From the NCBI GenBank assembly GCA_017302355.1, contig JAFLDQ010000029.1, positions 1 through 28,359 of the forward strand: 28,359 bases of DNA, written 5' to 3'. Shown here one piece after another: positions 1 to 10,920 of this stretch (positions are counted from its first letter, which is position 1; each line of letters opens with the position of its first letter). The notes under the pieces are model-generated. The model did not search any database. It saw only the letters and a program-made list of their open reading frames with translations, and was not told where the DNA came from. The stretch is from Dechloromonas sp. (GTDB lineage Bacteria > Pseudomonadota > Gammaproteobacteria > Burkholderiales > Rhodocyclaceae). A program made the position numbers and the translations under genes.

Positions 1-281
1 CGCTGGAACAGGATCGCCTGCAGCGCGAGATCGTGGCCTTGCGCGGCCAGCTTGCCGCCGCCGAGACGCAGGTGGCCGCTGCCACGCAACGTGCCGCACT
101 TGCCCGCGACAACCGCGGTTTCTATGAAAAATCCTTCCGTCTCGGCGAGAGCGATCTGCCGACCCGTTTGCGTATCGAGGCGGAGGCCTTTGAGGCCGAG
201 CGGGCGCTGGGCAGCGCCCGCATCGGGCGTGAACGTACCTTGTCGCAACTGCGGCAAGCCCTCGGCCTGTTGCCGGAATAA
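1..281 (+). CDS. TolC/CzcC-family outer membrane efflux protein, C-terminal fragment
   Basis: The reading frame is open from the window edge (first full codon at position 3) to a TAA at 279-281, so only about the last 92 residues are visible. They are Ala/Glu/Arg/Leu-rich and look like the long periplasmic helices of TolC-type outer membrane factors. A segment near GESDLPTRLRIEAEAFEAER matches the 'G..s..dlL.ar.....a' style that ends CzcC/CusC proteins. The family forms the outer-membrane channel of tripartite RND pumps. The following adaptor and RND pump genes support that role here. The start and the beta-barrel part lie outside the window. Family call is fairly sure; metal specificity is not visible. 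Confidence 0.75.
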   Translation, partial: LEQDRLQREIVALRGQLAAAETQVAAATQRAALARDNRGFYEKSFRLGESDLPTRLRIEAEAFEAERALGSARIGRERTLSQLRQALGLLPE

Positions 282-291
282 GGAGTTGAGC

Positions 292-810
292 ATGAATTTT
301 CGACATTTTTTCGGGTTCACCGCAGCCGTCGTGTGGCTGGCATTGGCGCTGCCGGCACCGCTGGCCCGGGCCGACGCCGGCAGCGTCGCGGCGATACCCA
401 AGGTGCTGGCGGTCAGCGAGCAGTTCGAGGCGGTTGGCCGGCTGGAGCCGGCGGGCCTGGTCTGGTTTGTCGATCGCGCTGACAGCAATGCGCCGGTGCT
501 GAATGCAAACCTCTCCGTCGAGTTCGAGGGCAAATCAGTCGAGGCGGTGTTCCGGCCGGAGCATGGTGATTACCTGATTGCCGATGCCGCCTGGCTGGCG
601 CCGCTGCGCCGTGATGGGGAGCATGCGCTGGCGCTGACGCTGATTGCCGGCGAGGAGAGCGACCTGCTGGCTGGCGAACTGGATGTCCATTTTGATCAAA
701 ATTCTGGGTTGACCGCAGCCGCACTGGATGCCCGCTGGCTGGCGGCGGGGGCGTCGCTGATCGTCGCCCTGATTCTGGTTTGGCGTCGTCGCCGGGGAGG
801 TCGGTCATGA
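292..810 (+). CDS. Conserved hypothetical, secreted/membrane-anchored protein in metal efflux operon
   Basis: This 172-residue product starts at ATG 292, 6 nt after an AGGAG ribosome binding site at 281-285. A longer ORF in the same frame starts inside the upstream gene and is unlikely. It has an N-terminal signal peptide (hydrophobic residues about 9-27, ending ALPAPLARA), an extracytoplasmic domain of about 110 residues, and a C-terminal transmembrane helix (about 146-164) followed by WRRRRGGRS. This predicts a periplasmic domain anchored by its C-terminus. I do not recognise the family. It sits between the outer membrane factor and the adaptor gene, and its TGA overlaps the adaptor's ATG (807-810), so the two are likely translationally coupled. 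A role in assembly of the pump or periplasmic metal handling is inference. Confidence 0.8.
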   Translation: MNFRHFFGFTAAVVWLALALPAPLARADAGSVAAIPKVLAVSEQFEAVGRLEPAGLVWFVDRADSNAPVLNANLSVEFEGKSVEAVFRPEHGDYLIADAAWLAPLRRDGEHALALTLIAGEESDLLAGELDVHFDQNSGLTAAALDARWLAAGASLIVALILVWRRRRGGRS

Positions 811-1928
811 AAAGCTTATGGATCGTTCTGCTGGCCGCCGGGCTGGGTGCCAGCTTGGGCAGCAACGCACTGGCCCACGAAGGCCATGACCATGGCGATG
901 AAAAGAAGCCGCCGCAGATCAACGGCAACGCGCTGCAGCGCCTGCCCGATGGCACGGTGTTCATTCCCAAGTCGGCGCAGCGCGGCATGGCGGTGCTGAC
1001 ACAGAAGGCGCAGAGCGAAACCCTGCCGCAATCGCTGGAACTGCCGGGCCGGGTGATCATGGACCCGCATCTGGGCGGGCGGGTGCAGGCGATGATTCCC
1101 GGCCGCATCGAAGCCGCCGGGCCGCATGGTCTGCCGGCGGCGGGTAGCAAGGTGAAGAAGGGTGACATCCTGGCCTGGGTGGTGCCGGCCTCCGGCGCCA
1201 TCGAGCGGTCCAACCAGGCGGCGCTGCTTGCAGAACTGCGGGCGACGCAGGGGCTGGCCGAAAAGCGCCTGGCCCGCCTCAAGGAGCTGGCCGATACCGT
1301 GCCGCGCAAGGACATCGATGCGGCCGAGAGCGAGGTACTGAGCCTCAAGGGGCGGATTGCCGCCGTCGGGGGGGGCTTGTCCGGGCGCGAGGCGCTGGTA
1401 GCGCCGGTGGGCGGCGTGCTGGCAGCGAGCAACGCGGTGGTCGGGCAAGTGGTTGAACCCAAGGAACTGATTTTCGAGTTGATCGACCCCGACAGCCTGC
1501 ACATCGAGGCCACGGCTTTCGACCCGGTACCGCTGGATCAGGTCGCAGCGGCGACGGTGGCGGTGGCCGGACGCTCGGTGCCGCTGAGCTTCGTCGGTGC
1601 GCCGCGCCGCCTGCGCGAACAGGCGTTGCCGCTGATCTTCGAGAACCACGCCGCCGGCGCCGGCCTCAGTTTGCCGCTCGGGCAGCCGGTGAAAGTGCAG
1701 GTGCAACTGAAGTCCACGCTCAGTGGTTTGCCCTTGCCGGCAGCCGCCTTGACGCGCAATACGGCGAATCAGGTGGTGGTGTGGGTGAAGACGGCGCCCG
1801 AGCAGTTTGCCGCCCGGGCGATTCGCAGTGAGCCGCTGGACGGCCTGCGGGTGCTGGTGACGGCCGGTCTGCAACCGGGCGAACGGGTGGTGGTGCAGGG
1901 CGCCAGCCTGATCGCGCAGATCCGCTAG
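807..1928 (+). CDS. RND efflux periplasmic adaptor subunit (HlyD/CzcB family)
   Basis: The product is 373 residues from ATG 807, which overlaps the previous stop. A signal peptide (about 1-26) is followed at once by a His/Asp-rich segment, HEGHDHGDEKK, a likely metal-binding tail. Next come a barrel-sandwich/lipoyl-like part (residues about 95-130, PGRIEAAGPHGLPAAGSKVKKGD), a short helical hairpin (about 135-185) and beta-barrel/membrane-proximal domains ending GLQPGERVVVQGASLIAQI. This is the usual order for membrane fusion proteins of heavy-metal RND systems, and the length is normal. The adaptor bridges the inner membrane pump and outer membrane channel. The RND pump gene starts 9 nt downstream. 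The His-rich start favours a metal substrate; which metal cannot be read from the sequence. Confidence 0.9.
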   Translation: MKSLWIVLLAAGLGASLGSNALAHEGHDHGDEKKPPQINGNALQRLPDGTVFIPKSAQRGMAVLTQKAQSETLPQSLELPGRVIMDPHLGGRVQAMIPGRIEAAGPHGLPAAGSKVKKGDILAWVVPASGAIERSNQAALLAELRATQGLAEKRLARLKELADTVPRKDIDAAESEVLSLKGRIAAVGGGLSGREALVAPVGGVLAASNAVVGQVVEPKELIFELIDPDSLHIEATAFDPVPLDQVAAATVAVAGRSVPLSFVGAPRRLREQALPLIFENHAAGAGLSLPLGQPVKVQVQLKSTLSGLPLPAAALTRNTANQVVVWVKTAPEQFAARAIRSEPLDGLRVLVTAGLQPGERVVVQGASLIAQIR

Positions 1929-1937
1929 GAGATGGGG

Positions 1938-4900
1938 ATGTTCCAGTGGCTCGTCGAAAAAAGCCTCGCCAGCCGGCTCTTCGTGCTGGTCGCCGCCGCT
2001 GTCCTCATGGTCTGGGGCAGCTTGCAGGCAACGCGCCTGCCGGTCGATGTCTTTCCGGATCTCAACAAGCCGACGGTGACGATCATGACCGAAGCCGGCG
2101 GCATGGCGCCGGAAGAGATCGAACAACTGATCAGTTTTCCGCTGGAAACAGCGATGAGCGGCCAGCCGGGGATTGCGACGGTGCGGTCGATTTCCAGTGC
2201 CGGGCTGTCCATTGTCTATCTGACTTTCGACTGGCAGGTCGATGTCTATCGCGCCCGGCAGATGGTCAGCGAACGGCTGACTGCAATGGAATCGGCACTG
2301 CCACCGGGCGCCGTGCCGCGCATGGGGCCGGTGTCGTCGATCATGGGCGAGATCATGCTGGTCGCCATTCCGATCTATGGTGACGGGGCAGACCCGCGGG
2401 CGGCGCGCGAATACGCCGACTGGGTGCTGCGCCCGCGGCTGATGGCGATTGCCGGCGTCTCGCAGGTGATCCCGATTGGTGGCGAGGTGCGGCAGTTCCA
2501 GGTGCAGCCGGATACGCGGCGGATGATGGAACTGGGCATTGGTCTCGACCAGATCGAGACGGCGGTGCGCGGCTTTGCTGCCAACACGTCGGGTGGCTTC
2601 CTTGAACTGAATGGCCGCGAATACCTGATCCGCCACCTCGGTCGCAGTGCCCGGCTGGAGGATCTAAAAAACCTCGCGATCACGGCACGGAATGGACAGC
2701 CCATCCTGCTGCGCCAGGTGGCCGAGGTCGGCTTCGCGGCAGCGATCAAGCGCGGCGACGGCGGCTTCGACAATGGCCGCGAGGGCGGCCCGGCGGTGAT
2801 CCTCAGCATCCAGAAGCAGCCGACTGCCGATACGGTCGACCTGACAAAGCGCATTGAATCGGCACTCGCCGATCTCAAGGGCAGCGTGCCGCAGGGTATG
2901 AGCGCGCCGCAGGTGATCTTCCGTCAGGCCGATTTCATCGAGGCCTCGCTGGGCAACCTGCAGGTCAAGCTGCTGATGGCCTCGTGTTTCGTTGCTGGCG
3001 TGCTTTTTTTCTTCCTTGGCAATCTGCGGACGATGCTGATCTCGCTGACGGCCATCCCGCTCTCCATCCTCACCGCGATTCTGGTTTTCAAATGGCTGGG
3101 CCTGTCGATCAACACGATGACGCTGGGCGGGCTGGCGATTGCGATTGGCGAACTGGTCGATGACGCTGTCGTGGATATCGAGAATATCCTGCGCCGCCTG
3201 CGCGAAAAGGCCGCCACGGGACAGCCGTATTCCGTGCGCCAGACGGTGATCGCCGCCTCGCTGGAGGTGCGGACCGCCATTGTCTATGCGACGCTGATCA
3301 TCGCGCTGGTTTTCGTGCCGCTGTTCGCGCTGCCCGGCATCGAGGGGCGGCTGTTCGTGCCGCTGGGCGTGGCCTACATCGTTTCCATTCTCGCTTCGCT
3401 GGCCGTGTCGGTGCTGGTGACGCCGGTGCTTGCCAGCTACCTGCTGCCTGCGCTGGTTCGCCATGACCACGGCGAAACGCGGCTGGTCGGCTGGCTGAAA
3501 GCGCATTACCGGCAAGCTTTGGCGCGCGTGCTGGCGGCACCCCGTTTGCCGGTGGCCTTGGCCGGCGTGGCCGTGGTGCTGGCGACGCTGGCCGTGCCCT
3601 TCTTCCCGACCACTTTCCTGCCGCCGTTCAACGAAGGCTCGATCACCCTCGGCCTGCGCCTCAATCCGGGGGCGACGCTGACGGAGTCGATCCGCATTGC
3701 CCAGGCGGCCGAACATGCCTTGCGCGGGTTGCCGGAACTGGAACACATGGGGCGGCGTACCGGCCGGGCCGAACTGGATGAGCACGCCGAGGGCGTGCAT
3801 GTGACGGAATTCGAGATCAAGCTGAAACCGGGCGGCCGCCCGAAGGAGGCGGTCTATGCCGACATCCGCCAGCGTCTGAAGGACTTGCCGGCCAGCCTCA
3901 GCCTCGGTCAGCCGATTGCCCACCGCATCGACCACATGCTCTCCGGCGTGCGGGCGCAGATCGCGATCCGCATCGTCGGCGAGGACCTCGATACCCTGCG
4001 CGCGCAGGCCGGCTTGCTGCGCGAGCGGCTGGCAAAGATTCCGGGGCTGGCCGATCTGGAAATTGAAAAACAGGTGCTGGCGCCGCAGATCAAGGTGCGG
4101 GTCGATTTCGACGCCGCGGCGCGCTATGGCATTTCGACGGCGCAACTTACGCGCACGCTGCAGACGCTGGTCGATGGCGAGAAGGTGACGCAGATTGTTG
4201 AAGGCAACCGCCGTTTCGATCTGGTGGTTCGCCTGCCGGAAACGGCGCGCTCGCTGGAGGGATTGGCTGGCTTGCTGATCGAGACGCCGGGCGGGCGGAT
4301 TCCGCTGTCCCGGCTGGCGAGCATCGAGGATGCCGACGGGCCGAACCAGATCACCCGCGACGAGGGGCGGCGGCGCATCGTGATTTCCGCCAATGTGCAG
4401 GATCGGGCCTTGTCCGAGGTGGTTGCCGATCTGCGCGCCGCGGTGGCCGATTTTCGTCTGCCGGAAGGCTATTTCATCACGCTCGGCGGCCAGTTCCAGG
4501 CGCAGGAGGAAGCGGCGCGTCTTATTTCGCTGCTGGCAGTGGGCTCGGCGCTACTCATCTTCATGGTGTTGTACAGCCGGTATCGCTCCGGGGTTCTGGC
4601 GGCAATGATCATGGCCAACGTGCCGCTGGCGCTGGTTGGCAGCGTCATCGGCCTCTGGCTGTCGGGGCAGCCGCTGTCGGTGGCGGCGCTGATCGGCTTC
4701 ATCACGCTGGCCGGCATTGCCACCCGCAACGGTATCCTCAAGATAAGCCACTACCTCAACCTGATGCGCTTTGAAGGCGAGGTCTTTGGCATGGCGATGA
4801 TCATCCGCGGTTCGCTGGAGCGGCTGACGCCGGTGCTGATGACGGCACTGGTGGCAGCCTTTGCGCTGGCGCCGCTGTTGTTCGAGGCCGAGCAGCCGGG

Positions 4901-5054
4901 TACCGAGATCCTGCATCCGGTGGCGGTGGTCATTTTTTCCGGGCTGGTCAGTTCGACCCTGCTCGACACCTTCGTCACGCCGGCGCTGTTCTGGCTGTTC
5001 GGTCGCAAGCCGGCCGAACGCCTGCTCGCCGAGGGCGGCGACGACAATTTCTAA
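1938..5054 (+). CDS. Heavy-metal efflux RND permease (CzcA/CusA family)
   Basis: The product is 1038 residues, the normal size for the HME-RND family. I chose ATG 1938 because AGGAG at 1927-1931 is 6 nt upstream; ATG 1932 would leave almost no spacing. It has the RND plan of TM1 (about 13-32), a large periplasmic loop, TM2-6 (about 340-500), a second loop, and TM7-12 at the end. The transmembrane-4 proton-relay motif is GELVDDAVVDIEN (residues 404-416), with acidic residues at 408, 409 and 413. Well-studied CzcA/CnrA pumps have a DG pair and CusA/SilA a DA pair at this place, so this belongs to another HME branch. The pump exports metal ions or other cations by proton antiport. The Met residue expected from the CusA metal site just before IKLKP is not conserved, so Cu/Ag export should not be assumed. 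Confidence 0.93.
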   Translation: MFQWLVEKSLASRLFVLVAAAVLMVWGSLQATRLPVDVFPDLNKPTVTIMTEAGGMAPEEIEQLISFPLETAMSGQPGIATVRSISSAGLSIVYLTFDWQVDVYRARQMVSERLTAMESALPPGAVPRMGPVSSIMGEIMLVAIPIYGDGADPRAAREYADWVLRPRLMAIAGVSQVIPIGGEVRQFQVQPDTRRMMELGIGLDQIETAVRGFAANTSGGFLELNGREYLIRHLGRSARLEDLKNLAITARNGQPILLRQVAEVGFAAAIKRGDGGFDNGREGGPAVILSIQKQPTADTVDLTKRIESALADLKGSVPQGMSAPQVIFRQADFIEASLGNLQVKLLMASCFVAGVLFFFLGNLRTMLISLTAIPLSILTAILVFKWLGLSINTMTLGGLAIAIGELVDDAVVDIENILRRLREKAATGQPYSVRQTVIAASLEVRTAIVYATLIIALVFVPLFALPGIEGRLFVPLGVAYIVSILASLAVSVLVTPVLASYLLPALVRHDHGETRLVGWLKAHYRQALARVLAAPRLPVALAGVAVVLATLAVPFFPTTFLPPFNEGSITLGLRLNPGATLTESIRIAQAAEHALRGLPELEHMGRRTGRAELDEHAEGVHVTEFEIKLKPGGRPKEAVYADIRQRLKDLPASLSLGQPIAHRIDHMLSGVRAQIAIRIVGEDLDTLRAQAGLLRERLAKIPGLADLEIEKQVLAPQIKVRVDFDAAARYGISTAQLTRTLQTLVDGEKVTQIVEGNRRFDLVVRLPETARSLEGLAGLLIETPGGRIPLSRLASIEDADGPNQITRDEGRRRIVISANVQDRALSEVVADLRAAVADFRLPEGYFITLGGQFQAQEEAARLISLLAVGSALLIFMVLYSRYRSGVLAAMIMANVPLALVGSVIGLWLSGQPLSVAALIGFITLAGIATRNGILKISHYLNLMRFEGEVFGMAMIIRGSLERLTPVLMTALVAAFALAPLLFEAEQPGTEILHPVAVVIFSGLVSSTLLDTFVTPALFWLFGRKPAERLLAEGGDDNF

Positions 5055-5073
5055 ACTTCAAAGGAGTCCTGAA

Positions 5074-5446
5074 ATGGGCAATAAATTCGTGTTCACCGCA
5101 GCAGCCGGTTTTTTTGCACTCATGCTGAACGCTGGCCAGGTGTTGGCGCATGCCGAGCACGGCCAGCCACAATACGGCGGTGTTGTCGCCGAAGCCGGCG
5201 AGGCGCAGTTCGAGATCGTCGGCAAGGGCGGGCAGATCACTGTCTATGCGACCAACCATGGGGCGCCGGTGGCGACGGCGGGCGCCAGCGGCAAGCTGAC
5301 AATTCTGGCGGGTACGCAGAAAAGTGATGTGCCCCTGAAACCGGCCGGCGACAACCGCCTCAGTGGTGCCGGCAATGTCGCTGCCGGCGCCAAACTGTTG
5401 ATTCAGGTGCAATGGCCGGACAAGAAGCCGTTGCAGGCGCGTGCCG

Positions 5447-5457
<11 letters not shown>
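5074..5457 (+). CDS. Small secreted protein of unknown function, metal efflux operon
   Basis: The product is 127 residues from ATG 5074, with AAGGAG at 5061-5066. A signal peptide (about 1-25, ending GQVLA) is followed by HAEHGQPQYGG, giving two His residues near the mature N-terminus, then a beta-rich domain rich in Gly/Ala/Val with the segment VYATNHGAPVATAGASGKLT. It lies 19 nt after the RND pump stop and is probably co-transcribed. Small His-bearing periplasmic proteins occur at the ends of several metal efflux operons, so a periplasmic metal-binding or accessory role is plausible; I cannot name a family. Its last 11 nt (5447-5457) overlap the end of the convergent diguanylate cyclase gene. 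Confidence 0.8.
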
Positions 5458-7222
<1,765 letters not shown>

Positions 7223-7245
7223 AGACCGGTGCAAAGCAGACGCGA

Positions 7246-7261
7246 AGTGAAATATTTCACT
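7246..7261. promoter_or_regulatory. Perfect 16-bp palindrome, candidate operator
   Basis: AGTGAAATATTTCACT reads the same on both strands without a mismatch. It lies between the divergent cyclase (-, start 7222 or 7210) and membrane-protein (+, start 7376) genes, about 24 nt before the cyclase start. The size and symmetry fit a site for a dimeric repressor or activator. I cannot match it to a named regulator with confidence. Confidence 0.5.
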
Positions 7262-7375
7262 GGCGGCGAGAAGCGTGCCGTTTCCCGTCACGATGCGCGA
7301 ATTTGATCTGGGTTGGCGACGCCAGTGGTGCATCACGCTAGTCTGGACGATCCGGATTGCCGTGAGATGACACCG

Positions 7376-8104
7376 ATGAACACCCGCCCACTCCGCTTCG
7401 ACACCCTGCGAACCGCGCTGCGAACCGGCTGGCGGGTCGCCAACGCCACGCGGGGTATCAGCATCGCCTATGCTTCCATTTTCGTACTTGGTGGTGTGCT
7501 GATCATGGGCGGATTGTTGCTGCAGGGCTGGACGCCTTTCGTGATTGCTGCCGCCGGTGCCTTCATGTTGGTCGGCCCGGCGGTACTCGCCGGTTTTTTC
7601 GGCATCGCCCGTGTGCATGAAACCGGTGAAACGCCCGGTGCGGGCGCGGTGATCGCGGGCTTTGGCCAGGCGAGCGGCGCGCTCTGGGCGCTGGCGCTGG
7701 TTTGTGGCCTGCTGTTCATGATTTTCATCACCGATGCGGCGATTCTCTACGCCTACATGGTCGGTGCGGCGCCGGTCGGCCTGGCGGAATTGCTGCCCAC
7801 CGCCGACAACATCCTGCGTTTCGTGCGTTGGGCGGCCGTGTCCGGGCTGATCGTCGCCATTCTGCTGTTTACCATCTCGGCTTTCTCCGTACCCTTGCTG
7901 TGCGAGCGTCGTTGTGGTCTGGTTGATGCGGTCATGACCAGTGCCCGGATCGTGTTGCGCCACCCGCTGCCTGCCTTTTTTTGGGCTTTTTTGCTGTCGA
8001 CCGCAGTCATCACCAGCATCCTCTGCCTGCCGCTGCTTCCGCTGACGCTGCCATGGCTGGCCTATGCCAGCCGGGCCCTGTATCGGGCGGTGTTGCCGGT
8101 GTAG
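7376..8104 (+). CDS. Integral membrane protein, DUF2189-like
   Basis: The product is 242 residues from ATG 7376 (MNTRPLRF); ATG 7367, three codons upstream, is an alternative and no strong ribosome binding site decides between them. There are about six hydrophobic helices (roughly residues 29-48, 51-75, 100-125, 148-172, 198-220, 222-237). A short cytoplasmic N-terminus contains the segment ALRTGWRVANATRG, and ARVHETGETPGAG follows the second helix. This pattern fits the DUF2189 family of uncharacterised proteobacterial membrane proteins; the family assignment is from memory of its style. No catalytic motif is visible. It is transcribed away from the diguanylate cyclase and shares the intergenic palindrome with it, so joint regulation is possible. 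Confidence 0.75.
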   Translation: MNTRPLRFDTLRTALRTGWRVANATRGISIAYASIFVLGGVLIMGGLLLQGWTPFVIAAAGAFMLVGPAVLAGFFGIARVHETGETPGAGAVIAGFGQASGALWALALVCGLLFMIFITDAAILYAYMVGAAPVGLAELLPTADNILRFVRWAAVSGLIVAILLFTISAFSVPLLCERRCGLVDAVMTSARIVLRHPLPAFFWAFLLSTAVITSILCLPLLPLTLPWLAYASRALYRAVLPV

Positions 8105-8112
8105 CGCACGCA

Positions 8113-8132
8113 TGGTCGAATTTGGTCGAATA
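8113..8132. repeat. Tandem 10-bp direct repeat upstream of prfC
   Basis: TGGTCGAATT is followed at once by TGGTCGAATA, giving two copies with nine of ten bases identical and a period of one helical turn. It lies about 54 nt upstream of the prfC -10 box, where an activator could bind. It may also be chance. Confidence 0.3.
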
Positions 8133-8185
8133 GCGAGATCGACGCCATCGCTGATGCTGAAAGCCGAGGGGCAATCCCGAAAGGT

Positions 8186-8191
8186 ATAATG
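8186..8191 (+). promoter_or_regulatory. Candidate -10 box of prfC promoter
   Basis: A perfect TATAAT lies 30 nt before the prfC GTG, predicting a transcript start near 8198 and a short leader of about 22 nt. No good -35 is visible at 16-18 nt spacing (GCCGAG is the closest), so the promoter may need an activator or be weak. Confidence 0.45.
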
Positions 8192-8220
8192 GCGGACTTT
8201 GCCTTTTGTAGCAGACCGCC

Positions 8221-9798
<1,578 letters not shown>

Positions 9799-9816
9799 CC
9801 AGCCGGCTCGCCGGGT

Positions 9817-10905
9817 TTACGAGTCGGGAGCCGCCGCCGGCCAAGGCGGGCATCCGGAATCTTCCGCGGTCCAGGCATCCGCATCGACGATGCCGACTCC
9901 CTGTCTTGCCGCGTCGCGCTCGCGGTTTCCCCACCCCGGCAGCCGGATGTCGGTCCACGCCGGCAGGAACTCCAGGTCGCGGAGTTCGGCGCTGCCCCGG
10001 ATCGGGTGGCAGCCCTGCCAGCGGACGATGCGTGCAAAGGCCTTCCCGTCCGGGTCGGCGCGCACCCGGTCGATGGCCCGGATGGCCTGTCGCGTGTAAT
10101 GCTGCGCCAGTTCGCGATACCCGCCATAGACGTTGCCGCTGGAATTGAAAGTCATCTCGACGGTCGACCCCTGGGGAAATTCGGGGGTGGCGAAAGCGGA
10201 GACATCCCGCAGATAGCGATTCCGCCGCAGCAGGACCGCCGAGGTCTCGCAGGGCAGCTGGTCATCGGCGCCGCACGCGGCGACGGCCCGGTTCGCGCGC
10301 TGCCGCGATGGCGACCGGACGCACGAAGGGTCGTCCGGGTCGGGCTCACCCAGGCAGAGGGTCTGCGATCTCAGCCAGTGCGGGTAGTCGAAAGCCGGCT
10401 TGACGATCCACAGGCGGGTGGGCGGGTTTTCGCGGCAACTCGCCGGGGCGGGCGCGTGGCTGACGCAGCCGGCCAGGAAGGGATAGGGCCAGGCCCAGAT
10501 CGGGTAGAAGAATTCCGGCTTGACCGCCGTCTCGCTCGATTTCTGCGTGAAATCCGGGTTGACCGCACGCCTGGCGGCAGCGGATCTGTCGCCGCTGCTC
10601 CCAGTCAGGCAACCCCGCGGCCATTGTTCGAGACCCGGAACGTGCAGGTGCAGGCCGCGGCGCAGCAGGAGTTCATTGCGCAGATAGCAGAGGTCGGCCA
10701 GCGCGCCGTTCTTGTCCTGCGCATGGTCGGAAACGATGATGTCCCTGACGCCTTCGACGATCGGGCCGTAGGCGCCCAGATTGTCCGAGGCTCCGCCATC
10801 GACCAGGCGAACGAAGACCGGCGCGCGCCCGGTTGCGTCGGCGGCGGCCGCCTCGGCGAGATAGGCGGGGAAGGGGGCGGCTTCGTGCAGCCTCTCCCTT
10901 GCCAT
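9817..10905 (-). CDS. Patatin-like phospholipase, C-terminal part separated by an in-frame TAG
   Basis: The ORF encodes 362 residues from ATG 10905 and lies in the same frame as the ORF at 10918-12291; only the TAG at 10918-10920 and four sense codons separate them. It carries the patatin catalytic Asp motif, VRLVDGGASDNLG (about residues 33-45), but no nucleophile Ser and no signal peptide. The remainder is Cys- and Arg-rich, including SETAVKPEFFYPIWAWPYPF, and contains a predicted exported-domain style with many Cys. A GGCGGA sequence 5 nt before the ATG could act as a weak ribosome binding site for reinitiation. Without a signal peptide the product would stay in the cytosol, apart from the exported N-terminal half, so an independent active protein is unlikely. 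Most simply this is the 3' half of an 824-codon gene inactivated by a nonsense change. Confidence 0.8.
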   Translation of the reverse strand: MARERLHEAAPFPAYLAEAAAADATGRAPVFVRLVDGGASDNLGAYGPIVEGVRDIIVSDHAQDKNGALADLCYLRNELLLRRGLHLHVPGLEQWPRGCLTGSSGDRSAAARRAVNPDFTQKSSETAVKPEFFYPIWAWPYPFLAGCVSHAPAPASCRENPPTRLWIVKPAFDYPHWLRSQTLCLGEPDPDDPSCVRSPSRQRANRAVAACGADDQLPCETSAVLLRRNRYLRDVSAFATPEFPQGSTVEMTFNSSGNVYGGYRELAQHYTRQAIRAIDRVRADPDGKAFARIVRWQGCHPIRGSAELRDLEFLPAWTDIRLPGWGNRERDAARQGVGIVDADAWTAEDSGCPPWPAAAPDS

Positions 10906-10917
10906 GCTCGTCCGCCG

Positions 10918-10920
10918 CTA
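10918..10920 (-). other. In-frame amber codon splitting the patatin gene
   Basis: On the minus strand the codons read GAG AAC CAT TAG CGG CGG ACG AGC ATG. Frame is kept on both sides (12291 and 10905 are congruent), so one base substitution, for example C to T in CAG, would explain the interruption. There is no frameshift. Confidence 0.9.

Noticed and set aside
7223..8113. Upstream extension of the diguanylate cyclase frame by about 300 codons
   Set aside because: The extension is Gln/Arg/His-rich noise, runs opposite the DUF2189-like gene, and the signal peptide begins only at 7222/7210.
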